NCBI GenBank assembly: GCA_003388555.1
Contig: QQVD01000034.1
Span: 62,001 to 126,000, forward strand
Origin: Acidobacteriota bacterium
Lineage (GTDB): Bacteria; Acidobacteriota; Thermoanaerobaculia; Multivoradales; Multivoraceae
Length of the DNA: 64,000 bases
Direction of reading: 5' to 3'
Of the stretch, positions 46,367 through 54,776 are shown piece after piece. Positions within the stretch are counted from its first letter, which is position 1, and every line of letters begins with the position of its first letter. A program made the position numbers and the translations under genes. The notes beneath the pieces are model-generated. The model ran no database searches, was not told where the DNA came from, and worked only from the letters and a program-made list of their open reading frames with translations.

Positions 46367-47746
46367 ATGAGCAGCACAGGGAGGCCACGGTGTGCGCGTG
46401 CGGCGACGGTCGCGCTCCTCTCGTGCTTCGTCGCGACAGGCCCAGGCTCTCCGCTGGCAGCGGACGATGCGGCGCTCGAGCAGCGCATCGCGGACCGCGT
46501 GACGGCGGGCGAGGCGCGGGCACTCGAGCTGCTCGAGGAGCTCGTCGAGATCAACAGCGGCACGATGAACTTCGCCGGAGTCCGGCGGGTGGGCGAGGGC
46601 CTGGGCGAGGAGCTCGCACGTCTCGGATTCGAGGTCGACTGGGCCGACGGCGCCGCCTTCGGCCGCGCCGGGCACCTGATCGCTCGTCGCGCCGCGGCGG
46701 AGGCCGGGGCGCCGACGGTCCTCCTCATCGGCCACCTCGACACGGTGTTCGAGCCAGACAGCCCGTTCCAGCAGTGGCGGCGCGTCGATGCCGAGGAGGG
46801 CCATGCCGCGGCCAGCGGTCCGGGAGTCACCGACATGAAGGGTGGCGACGTGGTGATGCTCATGGCGCTCGAGGCCCTGCACGGCGTCGGGGTGCTCGAC
46901 GAGCTGGAGGTCCGGGTGGTGCTCACCGGCGACGAGGAGAAGGCCGGCGAGCCTCTCTCCGAGGCGCGCGCCGTGCTGCGCGAGCTGGCCGACGGAGCGA
47001 CGGCGGCGATCGGGTTCGAGGACGGCGACAGCGATCCACGCACCGCGGTGATCGCGCGCCGGGGTGCGTCGGGCTGGATCCTGCGCTCGCGGGGCACCCC
47101 GGCCCACTCGTCGCAGATCTTCCAGCCCGGTGTCGGCGCCGGTGCCATCTTCGAGCTGGCGCGGGTGCTCGAGGCCTTCCGCCGGGAGCTGGCGGAGATC
47201 CCCGATCTGACCTTCAACCCGGGAGTGGTCCTCGGTGGCACCGACGTCGAGTACGACGACGGCGCTTCCGCCGGCGAGGCCTTCGGCAAATCGAACGTGA
47301 TCGCCGAGACGGCGACCGCGAGCGGTGACCTGCGCGCCCTCAGCCCCGCCGACCTGCGCCGCGCCCGCCGGGTGATGGAGGAGGTGGTGGCGACCCCGCT
47401 CGCCGGCGCCGACAGCACCATCGAGTGGCGCGACGGCTATCCGCCGATGGCGGCCAGCGACGGCAACCGCGCGTTGCTGGCGCTCTACGATCGGGTGTCG
47501 AGGGACCTCGGACACGGCGCGGTGACGGCAGTCGATCCACGCAACGCGGGCGCGGCCGACATCTCCTTCGTCGCCGAGCAGGTTCCGCACTGCCTCGACG
47601 GCATCGGTCTGATGGGTCGTGGTGGACACACCACCGACGAGACGGCCGACCTGCGCACGCTGGTCTCGCAGGCGCAGCGTGCCGCCGTCCTCCTCCTGCG
47701 CATCGCGCGCGGCGGGCTGGTGCCTCGAGCGGAGGCGAGCCAGTGA
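46367..47746 (+). CDS. M20 family metallopeptidase (glutamate carboxypeptidase-like)
   Basis: 459 residues with a signal peptide (AATVALLSCFVATGPGSPLAA). Zinc ligands and catalytic residues fit the M20 family: His123 in GHLDTV, Asp156 in GPGVTDMKGGD, Glu190/Glu191 in TGDEEKAG and the C-terminal His421 in GRGGHTTDE. The dimerisation-domain segment GTPAHSSQIFQPG is also present. The closest functional group is periplasmic carboxypeptidase G2, which removes C-terminal glutamate. GGAGGTGACGCC supports ATG 46367. Its stop overlaps the GTG of a PLP decarboxylase, suggesting that the amino acid released is related to that enzyme's substrate (inference), although the two act in different compartments. 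Confidence 0.93.
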   Translation: MSSTGRPRCARAATVALLSCFVATGPGSPLAADDAALEQRIADRVTAGEARALELLEELVEINSGTMNFAGVRRVGEGLGEELARLGFEVDWADGAAFGRAGHLIARRAAAEAGAPTVLLIGHLDTVFEPDSPFQQWRRVDAEEGHAAASGPGVTDMKGGDVVMLMALEALHGVGVLDELEVRVVLTGDEEKAGEPLSEARAVLRELADGATAAIGFEDGDSDPRTAVIARRGASGWILRSRGTPAHSSQIFQPGVGAGAIFELARVLEAFRRELAEIPDLTFNPGVVLGGTDVEYDDGASAGEAFGKSNVIAETATASGDLRALSPADLRRARRVMEEVVATPLAGADSTIEWRDGYPPMAASDGNRALLALYDRVSRDLGHGAVTAVDPRNAGAADISFVAEQVPHCLDGIGLMGRGGHTTDETADLRTLVSQAQRAAVLLLRIARGGLVPRAEASQ

Positions 47747-49149
47747 GCGACGACGCGCTGCTCCAGGGCGCCCTCGACGCGGCACGGGACTTCGGCTGCG
47801 CCGAGCGACGCCACCGCATCGCGCCGGAGGTCGACCCCGCGACGATCCGCGCCCACCTGCGCGAGGTCTACGGCGATTTCGCGCAGCCGCTCTCCGGCCA
47901 GACGGTGCTCGCCGACGTGGTGCGCATGCTGCGCGAGTGGAACCTGCACATCACCCACCCGCGCTACTTCGGGCTGTTCAATCCCAGTGTCGTCCCAGCG
48001 TCGGTGGCGGGCGACCTGCTGGTGGCCGCGTTCAATCCCCAGCTGGCGGCGTGGTCGCATGCGCCGGCGGCGAACGAGATAGAGCGCTACACGCTCGCCT
48101 TCTTCGCCCGCCGCCTCGGCCTGCCCGAGCACACCGTCGCCCACTTCACCAGCGGCGGCGCGGAGGCCAACCACACCGCCTTCGTCGTCGCGCTGGCGGA
48201 CGGCTTCCCGGAGCACGTCGAGCAGGGCCTCGCGGCGCTGCCGCGACGACCGGTGGTCTACGCCTCGGGCGAGAGTCACCACTCGCTCGACAAGATCGCC
48301 CGCGCCACCGGCCTCGGTCGCAGCGCGCTGAGGCTGGTCGCGGTGGACACAGCGATGCGCATCGACGTAGCGGCCCTGCGGGCGGCGATCGAGCGGGATC
48401 GCGCCGCTGGCCTGGCGCCGTTCCTTGTCGTCGCCACCGCCGGCACCACCGGCGTCGGCGCCGTCGATCCACTCCCCGAGCTGGCGCGGCTGTGCGCCGA
48501 GGAGCGACTGTGGCTGCACGTCGATGCGGCCTGGGGAGGCGCGGCCTGCCTTTCGCCGCGACTGCGCGCTGAGATCTCCAGCATCGAGCGCGCCGACTCG
48601 GTGACCTGGGACGCCCACAAGTATCTCTCGGTGCCGATGGGCGCCGGGATGTTCTTCTGCAGCCGGCCGGGGGCGGTGCGTCGGGCGTTCGAGGCGCGCA
48701 CGCCGTACATGCCGCAGCCGATCGATGGCACGGTCGATCCCTACTCGTCGACCCTGCAGTGGTCCAGGCGCCACACCGGGCTCAAGGTCTTCATGGCCCT
48801 GGCGGCTCTCGGCGAGGAAGGCTACAGGCGTCAGATCGAGCACCAGGCCGACATGGGCGACGCGATGCGGGCGGCGCTGCGGCGCCGCCGCTTCACAGTG
48901 CTCGGGGACGGACCGCTGCCGGTGGTCTGTTTCACGCGCCAGGAGATCGCAGGAGGCCGGATCGCGGCGGCGGATCTCGCGGCGTGGACGGTGCGCCAGA
49001 ACTTCTGGGTCTCGCCGCTGCGCGTCCCGGGCCACGAGCGGCCGGTGTTGCGAGCGTGCATCACCAGCTACGCGACGCAGCAGGGCGACGTCGAGGCGCT
49101 GGCCGAGACGGTCGATCGCGGCATCGCCGAGCTGGCGCCGAGCAGCTGA
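47743..49149 (+). CDS. PLP-dependent group II decarboxylase, second type
   Basis: 468 residues, a fold-type I PLP enzyme of the glutamate/tyrosine/aspartate decarboxylase group. It shows ITHPRYFGLFNPSVVPASV, FTSGGAEANHTAFVVAL, ATAGTTGVGAVDPLPELARL, HVDAAWGGAACLSP and the cofactor Lys293 in WDAHKYLSVPMGAG. Only the core motifs agree with the 2876-4282 decarboxylase; the rest differs enough that these are distinct subfamilies. It starts at GTG overlapping the peptidase stop (GTGA) after a GGAGGCGAG site, so the two are coupled. The substrate is not determined. Confidence 0.93.
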   Translation: MSDDALLQGALDAARDFGCAERRHRIAPEVDPATIRAHLREVYGDFAQPLSGQTVLADVVRMLREWNLHITHPRYFGLFNPSVVPASVAGDLLVAAFNPQLAAWSHAPAANEIERYTLAFFARRLGLPEHTVAHFTSGGAEANHTAFVVALADGFPEHVEQGLAALPRRPVVYASGESHHSLDKIARATGLGRSALRLVAVDTAMRIDVAALRAAIERDRAAGLAPFLVVATAGTTGVGAVDPLPELARLCAEERLWLHVDAAWGGAACLSPRLRAEISSIERADSVTWDAHKYLSVPMGAGMFFCSRPGAVRRAFEARTPYMPQPIDGTVDPYSSTLQWSRRHTGLKVFMALAALGEEGYRRQIEHQADMGDAMRAALRRRRFTVLGDGPLPVVCFTRQEIAGGRIAAADLAAWTVRQNFWVSPLRVPGHERPVLRACITSYATQQGDVEALAETVDRGIAELAPSS

Positions 49150-49226
49150 TCCGATCCGGGTCGGCGCAGCGGTCGGCGACGCTATGCTCGATCGTCCTGC
49201 AAATGCTCGGGGAGCGAGGTGACGGA

Positions 49227-50405
49227 GTGCGGGGTGCGCTGTTGTTGGGAGGTCTGCTTCTGGTCATCGTCGCCTGCGCGGCGGTGCTGCTCGTCGACCG
49301 CTTCGTGGTGCAGCCGCGCCGCGCCGCCGCGGCGGCGCCACCGGACCAGCGACTGGCCGCGGAGTGGGGCTTCGAGCCGGTGGCGCCGGAGCACCGGCAG
49401 CGCGAGGTCCGGCGGCTGCTCGCCGGCTTCGAGCCGTTCGTGGAGATCGACGCCTTCGAGGTGCCGAGCATGGTGGTGCGCCGCGAGGCCGCCGGCAGCG
49501 TCTGGGCCTTCGAGCTCGACGTGCCGGGAGCCGCGCCGGTCGCGAGGCCGGGAAGCGGGCAGTTCATGGAGCTCGAGATGGGGCTGCTGCAGCCGGTCGT
49601 CGTCGTCGAGCGGGACGCCGGCACGCCTGGTGAGGGCGAGAGCACGCCGCCGTTCTGGTTCGGCTTCCGCCCGCACCTCGGTAGCGACCCCGAGGGCCCC
49701 CCGACCCCCTGGGCCGAGCTGCTCGCGGACGTGCGCCAGCGCGGCGCCGCCTCGCGGATCGATCTCGGAACCGGTGTCGACGTCGACCGGGGGCTCGCGG
49801 GCACGGAGCAGGCGCCCTTCGTCGCGATGAGCCCGCAGCCTGAGCGAGCCGCGGCGCTCCTCTCGCAGGCGGCGGTCCAGCGCATGGCGAGCTGGCCCGA
49901 CGTCCTCTTCCTGGGTGAGGGGGGACGACTGGTCCTCCTGTGGCCGCCGCCGAACGCCTCGTTGGCCTACTGGGCGGCGCGCTCGACCAACCCGGCGTTG
50001 GTGCCTTCGCTCTCCTCGCCCGGCGTCGAATGGGACCTGCAGCGTGCGGTCGACGTCGCCAACCGGATCGCGCCCGAGGCGCCGCCGCTGGCACGGGTGG
50101 TCGAGATCGAGGTCGAGGTCCCCGAGATCCCGATCCCCGAGCTCGACCTCGCCGGGCCGCTCGAGGAGATCCGCCGCGAGACGGAGCGGGAGAACGCCGA
50201 GACGATGGCGGAGTTCGAGCGTGACCTCGAGGAGTTCCGTCGACGCAACGAAGAGAATCTCGAGCGGTTCAGGCGCTCTCTCGCGCAACGGCTGGAGGGC
50301 GACACGGGAGCTGCCGGCCGAGGCGACGAGGTGGCCGGACCGTCCGAGGCGGCGGAGGACCCGTCGCCGGCAGACGACGCTCCGTCGGCGCCTCCGCTGC
50401 GCTGA
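49227..50405 (+). CDS. Membrane-anchored protein of unknown function
   Basis: 392 residues from GTG 49227, which has a GAGG site seven bases upstream; an ATG at 49203 is the alternative. One N-terminal membrane helix (GALLLGGLLLVIVACAAVLLV) anchors it. Residues about 40-265 look like a globular alpha/beta domain (EWGFEPVAPEHRQREVRRLL to FLGEGGRLVLLWPPPNASL). Residues 300-365 are a highly charged helix rich in Glu and Arg (EEIRRETERENAETMAEF), probably a coiled coil. The end is acidic and disordered. I recognise no family. It lies 77 bases after the decarboxylase and 52 bases before the MFS gene. Confidence 0.75.
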   Translation: MRGALLLGGLLLVIVACAAVLLVDRFVVQPRRAAAAAPPDQRLAAEWGFEPVAPEHRQREVRRLLAGFEPFVEIDAFEVPSMVVRREAAGSVWAFELDVPGAAPVARPGSGQFMELEMGLLQPVVVVERDAGTPGEGESTPPFWFGFRPHLGSDPEGPPTPWAELLADVRQRGAASRIDLGTGVDVDRGLAGTEQAPFVAMSPQPERAAALLSQAAVQRMASWPDVLFLGEGGRLVLLWPPPNASLAYWAARSTNPALVPSLSSPGVEWDLQRAVDVANRIAPEAPPLARVVEIEVEVPEIPIPELDLAGPLEEIRRETERENAETMAEFERDLEEFRRRNEENLERFRRSLAQRLEGDTGAAGRGDEVAGPSEAAEDPSPADDAPSAPPLR

Positions 50406-50457
50406 CCCGGATCGTTCGCCGCGGCATCGACACATCGCTCTCGGGGAACCGAAGTCC

Positions 50458-52014
50458 TTGGCGCGACTCAGCCTCTTCTCGGCGCGGTTCCTGAAGCTCA
50501 GCACCGCCATGGTGCTGACCACCGGGCTGATCGCCTTCGAGGCGCTCTCGGTGGTCGCCGCTCTCGGCGAGATCGGTGTCGACCTGGGATCGGTGCGCGG
50601 CCTCCCGTGGGTGGTGACCAGCTTCCTGCTCGCCTCGGGGCTGGCGGTGGCGGCGACGGGATCTCTGGTCGACCGGGTGGGCACGCGGGTCTCGTTCCGC
50701 TGGGCGGCGCTGGTGTTCGTGCTCTCCAGCGGTCTGTGCGGCGCCAGCCAGTCGATCGTGGTGCTGGTCGGCTCGCGGCTGCTGCAGGGGGCCGCCTCGG
50801 GCGCGTTCATGGCGGTGGCTGGCGCCGCCGCCGGCCTCGGCTACCCCTCGGCTCTGCGCAGTCGCGTCTATGCGATGAACGCCACGGTCTGGGGCGTGTT
50901 GGCGTTCGCCGGCCCGGCGCTCGGTGGCCTGTTGCTCGCCACGCTCGGGTGGCGCTGGATCTTCTGGGTCAACGTGCCGCTGGCGACGTTCGCGCTCGTG
51001 CTCGGCTGGAACGCCTTCCCCGAGCGCCCTGTCGGCCACGGTGTCGGCCACGGTGTCGGCCACGGTGTCGGCCACGGTGTCGGTCACGATGCCGGCTACG
51101 AACGCGGGACCTCCGCCAACGCGCGTGGGGACGAGGAGGTCGGGAGTGTCTTCGACCTGCGTGGGTCAGTGCTGCTGGCGATCGCCTTTACCGCCGCGGT
51201 CGTCGGGCTCTCGTCCCTCGCCGGCCGTGCCCTCGGCGCCGCGGCGCCGCTGGTGGTCGCGGCGGTGGCGGCGGGGCTGTACGTGCGGCACGCCCGCGCC
51301 AGGCGCGGGGCGGTCCTCGCCTGGCGCTTCTTCGGCCGGGATCCGTACGCCGCGCTCGCCATCGCCGCCGGCGGGGTGATGGCGGCCGGCGTCGCGGTCG
51401 AGAACTACCTTCCCCTCTACTCGCAGGCGGCGCGGGGCGTGGCGGTGGAGTGGGCGGCGTGGACGGTGATCTTCCTCACCCTCGGCTGGACGACTGCGGC
51501 CAACGTGGCGAGCCGTCTGTACCACCGCTGGAACGAGATCAGGGTGATCGCGGCCGGAGCGGCGGTGATGCCCCTGACGCTCGTCGGCGGCTGGATCTCG
51601 GTGCGTGTCGAGGCGCCCCTGCCCACGGTGCTCGGGCTCTTCTACGTGCTCGGTCTTGGCATCGGTGCGGTGACCAACGCCGCCCTGACCCTGGTCCAGG
51701 ACGCCGCCGACGCGAGCGAGGTGGGCCGTGCGACGAGCGCCCACCAGTTCGTGCGCAACGTGGCGGTGACCCTGGGCACCGCCGCCGGCGGCGCGGCGCT
51801 GGTGGGGCACGGGGTCGAGGCGGCGCCCGAGGCGGCCCTTGCCGCCGCCAGCGTCGAGGCCCTCGCCGCGCCGATCGCGCGGGGATTCGCCGCGGCGCAT
51901 CTCGCCGCGCTGCCCTTCGCCCTGCTCGGAGTCTGGGGGGCCGTGCGCCTGCGCTCATCGGGCCGTGCCCGGGAGGCCGCGACGTCGGCGAGCCGCGACG
52001 CGCGCGCGGGGTGA
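50458..52014 (+). CDS. MFS transporter (DHA2-like, 14 helices)
   Basis: 518 residues with about 14 hydrophobic helices. The MFS signature GSLVDRVGTRVSFRW lies in the helix 2-3 loop, GSRLLQGAASGAFMAVAGA is helix 4, and AFAGPALGGLLLATLGWRWIFWVNVPLA is typical of drug/proton antiporters. A TTG at 50458 after GGGGAACCG is the most likely start, since ATG 50509 would remove the cytoplasmic arm before helix 1. The central loop carries a Gly-His repeat, described separately. Export of a small organic compound is the family inference; the substrate is unknown. It ends 34 bases before a convergent DUF1648 gene. Confidence 0.88.
   Translation: MARLSLFSARFLKLSTAMVLTTGLIAFEALSVVAALGEIGVDLGSVRGLPWVVTSFLLASGLAVAATGSLVDRVGTRVSFRWAALVFVLSSGLCGASQSIVVLVGSRLLQGAASGAFMAVAGAAAGLGYPSALRSRVYAMNATVWGVLAFAGPALGGLLLATLGWRWIFWVNVPLATFALVLGWNAFPERPVGHGVGHGVGHGVGHGVGHDAGYERGTSANARGDEEVGSVFDLRGSVLLAIAFTAAVVGLSSLAGRALGAAAPLVVAAVAAGLYVRHARARRGAVLAWRFFGRDPYAALAIAAGGVMAAGVAVENYLPLYSQAARGVAVEWAAWTVIFLTLGWTTAANVASRLYHRWNEIRVIAAGAAVMPLTLVGGWISVRVEAPLPTVLGLFYVLGLGIGAVTNAALTLVQDAADASEVGRATSAHQFVRNVAVTLGTAAGGAALVGHGVEAAPEAALAAASVEALAAPIARGFAAAHLAALPFALLGVWGAVRLRSSGRAREAATSASRDARAG
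51031..51090 (+). repeat. Five 12-bp units coding a Gly-His loop
   Basis: GTCGGCCACGGT is repeated four times exactly from 51031, followed by a degenerate fifth copy ending at 51090. In the MFS frame it reads VGHGVGHGVGHG and onward, giving five histidines in the central cytoplasmic loop. Unit length keeps the frame, so copy number can vary without breaking the gene. Confidence 0.9.
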
Positions 52015-52048
52015 GGCCGCACTCGGAGCCCGGCCTCGCCGGATGGGC

Positions 52049-52582
52049 CTACGCCGGACCTATGGCGGCGTTCTCGTCCGGCGGCTGGCGGAAGCTCCAC
52101 AGGAGCCGACCGACCCACGCCAACGTCCACGCCATGTAGATGCCTAGCGCCCAGAGAAATCCCGAGCTCAGACGCGCCTCCTCACCGCTCGTCGCTGCCT
52201 CCAGATTGGCGGTCACGGTGAAGTGGTTGATCGCGATGGCGAAGAGCACGGAAGCCACTCCGAACCACTCCATCGCGCCGCGCAGCCGGTCCAGCGTCGC
52301 CTCGCGCCGTTCCTCTGCCAGCCAGAACTCGCGGTGGGGGATGTTGATCAGGCTCGGCGGCAGACGCGAGATCAGGGCGTTGATCAGCGGTGCGAAGAGG
52401 GCGAAGGCGAGCAGCAGGATGGTGGCGAAGGTGGCAAAGGTGGCCACGTCGCTCCAGCCGTCGGCTCGGCCGGCGAGCCCGAAGTGGGTGGCGACCCGTT
52501 CGGGCAGGCGGGGCAGGTAGTACAGCAGGTGGATGGTGCCGGCGAGCACGGCTGCGACCAGCACGAGGAGCGAGGTGCGCAT
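52049..52582 (-). CDS. DUF1648 domain membrane protein
   Basis: 177 residues with four or five membrane helices. The start has the DUF1648 signature: a first helix, then LPERVATHFGLAGRADGWSD. A second helix (FATFATILLLAFALFAPLI) and two C-terminal helices follow (EWFGVASVLFAIAINHF and FLWALGIYMAWTLAWVGRLLW). In Firmicutes such domains occur in SdpI-type immunity proteins, but here the SdpI C-terminal part is not evident, so no immunity role is claimed. CAGGAG precedes the ATG at 52582. It is on the same strand as the respiratory operon but 166 bases beyond its last gene. Confidence 0.85.
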   Translation of the reverse strand: MRTSLLVLVAAVLAGTIHLLYYLPRLPERVATHFGLAGRADGWSDVATFATFATILLLAFALFAPLINALISRLPPSLINIPHREFWLAEERREATLDRLRGAMEWFGVASVLFAIAINHFTVTANLEAATSGEEARLSSGFLWALGIYMAWTLAWVGRLLWSFRQPPDENAAIGPA

Positions 52583-52748
52583 CGAAGGCTCCTGATCAGT
52601 GGCGGTCCTTGGCGAGGATCGAGATGGTCGGTCCGTTCCAGCTTACGACGGCGGCCGGTGAGGCATTCCCCGAGAGTCCGGATCGGCGCGGACGCGCCAG
52701 AGGCCTGAGGCGTCACAGGCCGTGTTGAGCCACGGAGGGAGCGCGGGG

Positions 52749-54062
52749 TCAGCGATCCAGGCGCGCCGACCACACCGCGTAGAGCATTGCCTTGGTGGTG
52801 TCGGCGAAGAGATCCTCGGCGTGGTAGTCGGCGACGCGCAACGCCAGGAGCGGCCCCTCGGCGCCGCCGAGACGCAGGCTGACCTCGGCGTCGAGCTCGC
52901 TGCCGTAGTCCTGCCTCGAAGGGGCGCCTCCGTCGGCCCCGAAGCGGTGCAGCCACACCGACCACGACCAGCGGCCGTGCTCCTGGTCGTAGCGCACGAA
53001 GAGGTCCTCCAGCCCCCACACCGGCGTGGTGAGGAACTTGTCGGCCCAGCCGTTGAACTTGTGCAGCGTGGCGAGCGGTGTCTGCAGCGCCACCTCGCCG
53101 TCGCCGCCGAGCAGTTCCCAGCCGGCGCGCACGCTCCATGCCTCGCCGCCGATGCCGAGCTCACCCCGGGCGTACAGGGCTTCGAAGTCGAGGGGATTGC
53201 CACCGGCGTCGCGCTGCTGGGCGAGCTGCGCCTCGAAGAGCAGCTCGCGCCCGCCACGCAGCGGAGCGCTGCCGGAGTATCGCCCTCCCAGCGTGTTGCT
53301 CGAGAGGAAGCGGCGGGAGTCCGCGTCGTAGTCGAGCTGGTAGCCGAACAGCACCAGGCGCCCGGGCCCCAGAGCGGCGGAGAGATTGAGCAGGTGACCG
53401 GTGAGATCGTCGCGTCCGCCGTTGATCCGGTGCACCCGGTCGAGGAGGGCGTAGCGCGCCCGCCAGCGTCCACCGATCGCCTGCTCGAGGGTCAGGGCAT
53501 CGACGCTCTGGTGGTGCTGCCGCCAGGCCACCGTGCCGACGAAGCGATGATCGTCGTAGGCGAGCCGGCGGCGTCCGATCTGCACCTCGGTCTGCTCGCT
53601 GGGCGTCCACACCAGCGCCGCCTCGAGAACCTCGGTGAGGTCGGGATCGGCGACCACCGGCCGGTCGGAGACCTGGTTCGACAGGCTGCCCGCGCCGAGG
53701 TTGTCGTAGAGCTGTCCGTTGCCGAGCACCGAGACGTCCTCGACAGCCAGGCGGACCGAGAAGCCGCGCAGCTGGCCGGTCTCGACGGCGAGCTCGGTGC
53801 GCAGGGTCGAGGCGAGCGCGTTGCGGCCGGCGAAGCGTGGGGTGTCGTCCTCGACCTGCTCCAGCCGGTAGCGCAGGCCGAGAGTGACCTTCGAGCTCCG
53901 CAGCGCCTCGCGGAAGGCGGACGTTGGAGTCGGCTGCGCGCCGTCCACGCTCGCTGCGGAGTCCTGCGCGACCAGCCTCGTCGGAGCGGCAGGCAGAACC
54001 GCGAGCAGCGCGGCGACGGCGACGCGGAGGCTGCGGAACCGCAGCCGACCGACGCGACTCAT
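52749..54062 (-). CDS. Outer-membrane beta-barrel protein at end of respiratory operon
   Basis: 437 residues: a signal peptide (LRVAVAALLAVLPAAPTRLVAQ), then an alternating pattern of about 16-18 amphipathic strands with aromatic ends (VTLGLRYRLEQVED, RYALLDRVHRINGG, AWSVRAGWELLGGDG, MLYAVWSARLD). The layout is that of alginate-export/AlgE-like or general porins; the segment TEVQIGRRRLAYDDHRFVG is typical of that group. The ATG overlaps the stop of the double-NapB gene (ATGA), so it is part of the operon. A channel for nitrate, nitrite or another oxyanion, or an outer-membrane partner of the cytochromes, is inferred from context only. Confidence 0.75.
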   Translation of the reverse strand: MSRVGRLRFRSLRVAVAALLAVLPAAPTRLVAQDSAASVDGAQPTPTSAFREALRSSKVTLGLRYRLEQVEDDTPRFAGRNALASTLRTELAVETGQLRGFSVRLAVEDVSVLGNGQLYDNLGAGSLSNQVSDRPVVADPDLTEVLEAALVWTPSEQTEVQIGRRRLAYDDHRFVGTVAWRQHHQSVDALTLEQAIGGRWRARYALLDRVHRINGGRDDLTGHLLNLSAALGPGRLVLFGYQLDYDADSRRFLSSNTLGGRYSGSAPLRGGRELLFEAQLAQQRDAGGNPLDFEALYARGELGIGGEAWSVRAGWELLGGDGEVALQTPLATLHKFNGWADKFLTTPVWGLEDLFVRYDQEHGRWSWSVWLHRFGADGGAPSRQDYGSELDAEVSLRLGGAEGPLLALRVADYHAEDLFADTTKAMLYAVWSARLDR

Positions 54063-54775
54063 GGCGCGATCTCCGCGCCCCGGCCCGGCCAGGTGTCGAG
54101 GCGTTCCGCGGCGAGCACCCGATCGACCGGCACGTGGCACTGCCGGCAGACCACCCGCTCGGGGTGGCTGGTGGCGATCTCCGGGCGCGCCGCCGGACCG
54201 GCATGGCAGGCGAGGCAGTTCTCCCGCATCCACGACGGATGGGGGATGCGCGGCGGCGCCAGCGGATGCTGCCTGCTGCCTCGCTGCGAGGGACTGCGAA
54301 GACCGGCGAATTCGCTGGCGACGAACGTCGACTCGACGACTCGCGGCACGTGGCACTGACGGCAGTCGCGGGTGCGGCCGGAGATCTCCTGGTGCAGCGA
54401 CAGCGCAGGTGCGGCCGACGAGCTGGCATCGACGACGCCGTGGGGATTCGCCGGCGCGATACCGACTCCCGCCACCACCACCGCCTGGCCGGCGTGGCAG
54501 GCGGTGCACGGCGAGGGGTGCTCGCCGTGAGGGATCACCGGAGGCGCGCCCCGGTAGGCGCGGCGCTCGCGGCGCACCTCGTCGTTCGTCGCCTCGACGC
54601 TCGCGGCGTCGCCCCAGTGGGGGCCGCGGCCTCGCTGGGTCGGCACGCAGCCGACGGCGGCCAGCACGAGCCACACCGCGGCGATCGCGACCGGCGCCGT
54701 CGCAGCCCGGTCGATCGCCGAGGTGGAAGAGCGCGGGCGGCGTTCGGCGGACCGGTCGCGGCGCATCGTCGGCAT
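54059..54775 (-). CDS. Tetraheme NapB-like lipoprotein (duplicated module)
   Basis: 238 residues. The signal ends in a lipobox, LVLAAVGC (Cys43). Four haem c sites are visible: CTACH (90-94), CRQCH (138-142), CLACH (187-191) and CRQCH (210-214). Each half repeats the diheme NapB layout: APPVIPHG...CTACHAG...CRQCHVP, then APPRIPHP...CLACHAG...CRQCHVP. NapB normally has two haems and passes electrons to NapA; here the module is doubled in one chain and membrane-anchored. The start lies one base after the napA stop, and its end overlaps the porin start, so all three are coupled. Role as electron donor to the adjacent NapA is inferred. Confidence 0.85.
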   Translation of the reverse strand: MPTMRRDRSAERRPRSSTSAIDRAATAPVAIAAVWLVLAAVGCVPTQRGRGPHWGDAASVEATNDEVRRERRAYRGAPPVIPHGEHPSPCTACHAGQAVVVAGVGIAPANPHGVVDASSSAAPALSLHQEISGRTRDCRQCHVPRVVESTFVASEFAGLRSPSQRGSRQHPLAPPRIPHPSWMRENCLACHAGPAARPEIATSHPERVVCRQCHVPVDRVLAAERLDTWPGRGAEIAP

Positions 54776-54776
54776 C

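Noticed and set aside
52049-52582. SdpI-type immunity protein
   Set aside because: Only the DUF1648 N-terminal signature is present, and no toxin gene of the SdpC type lies nearby.
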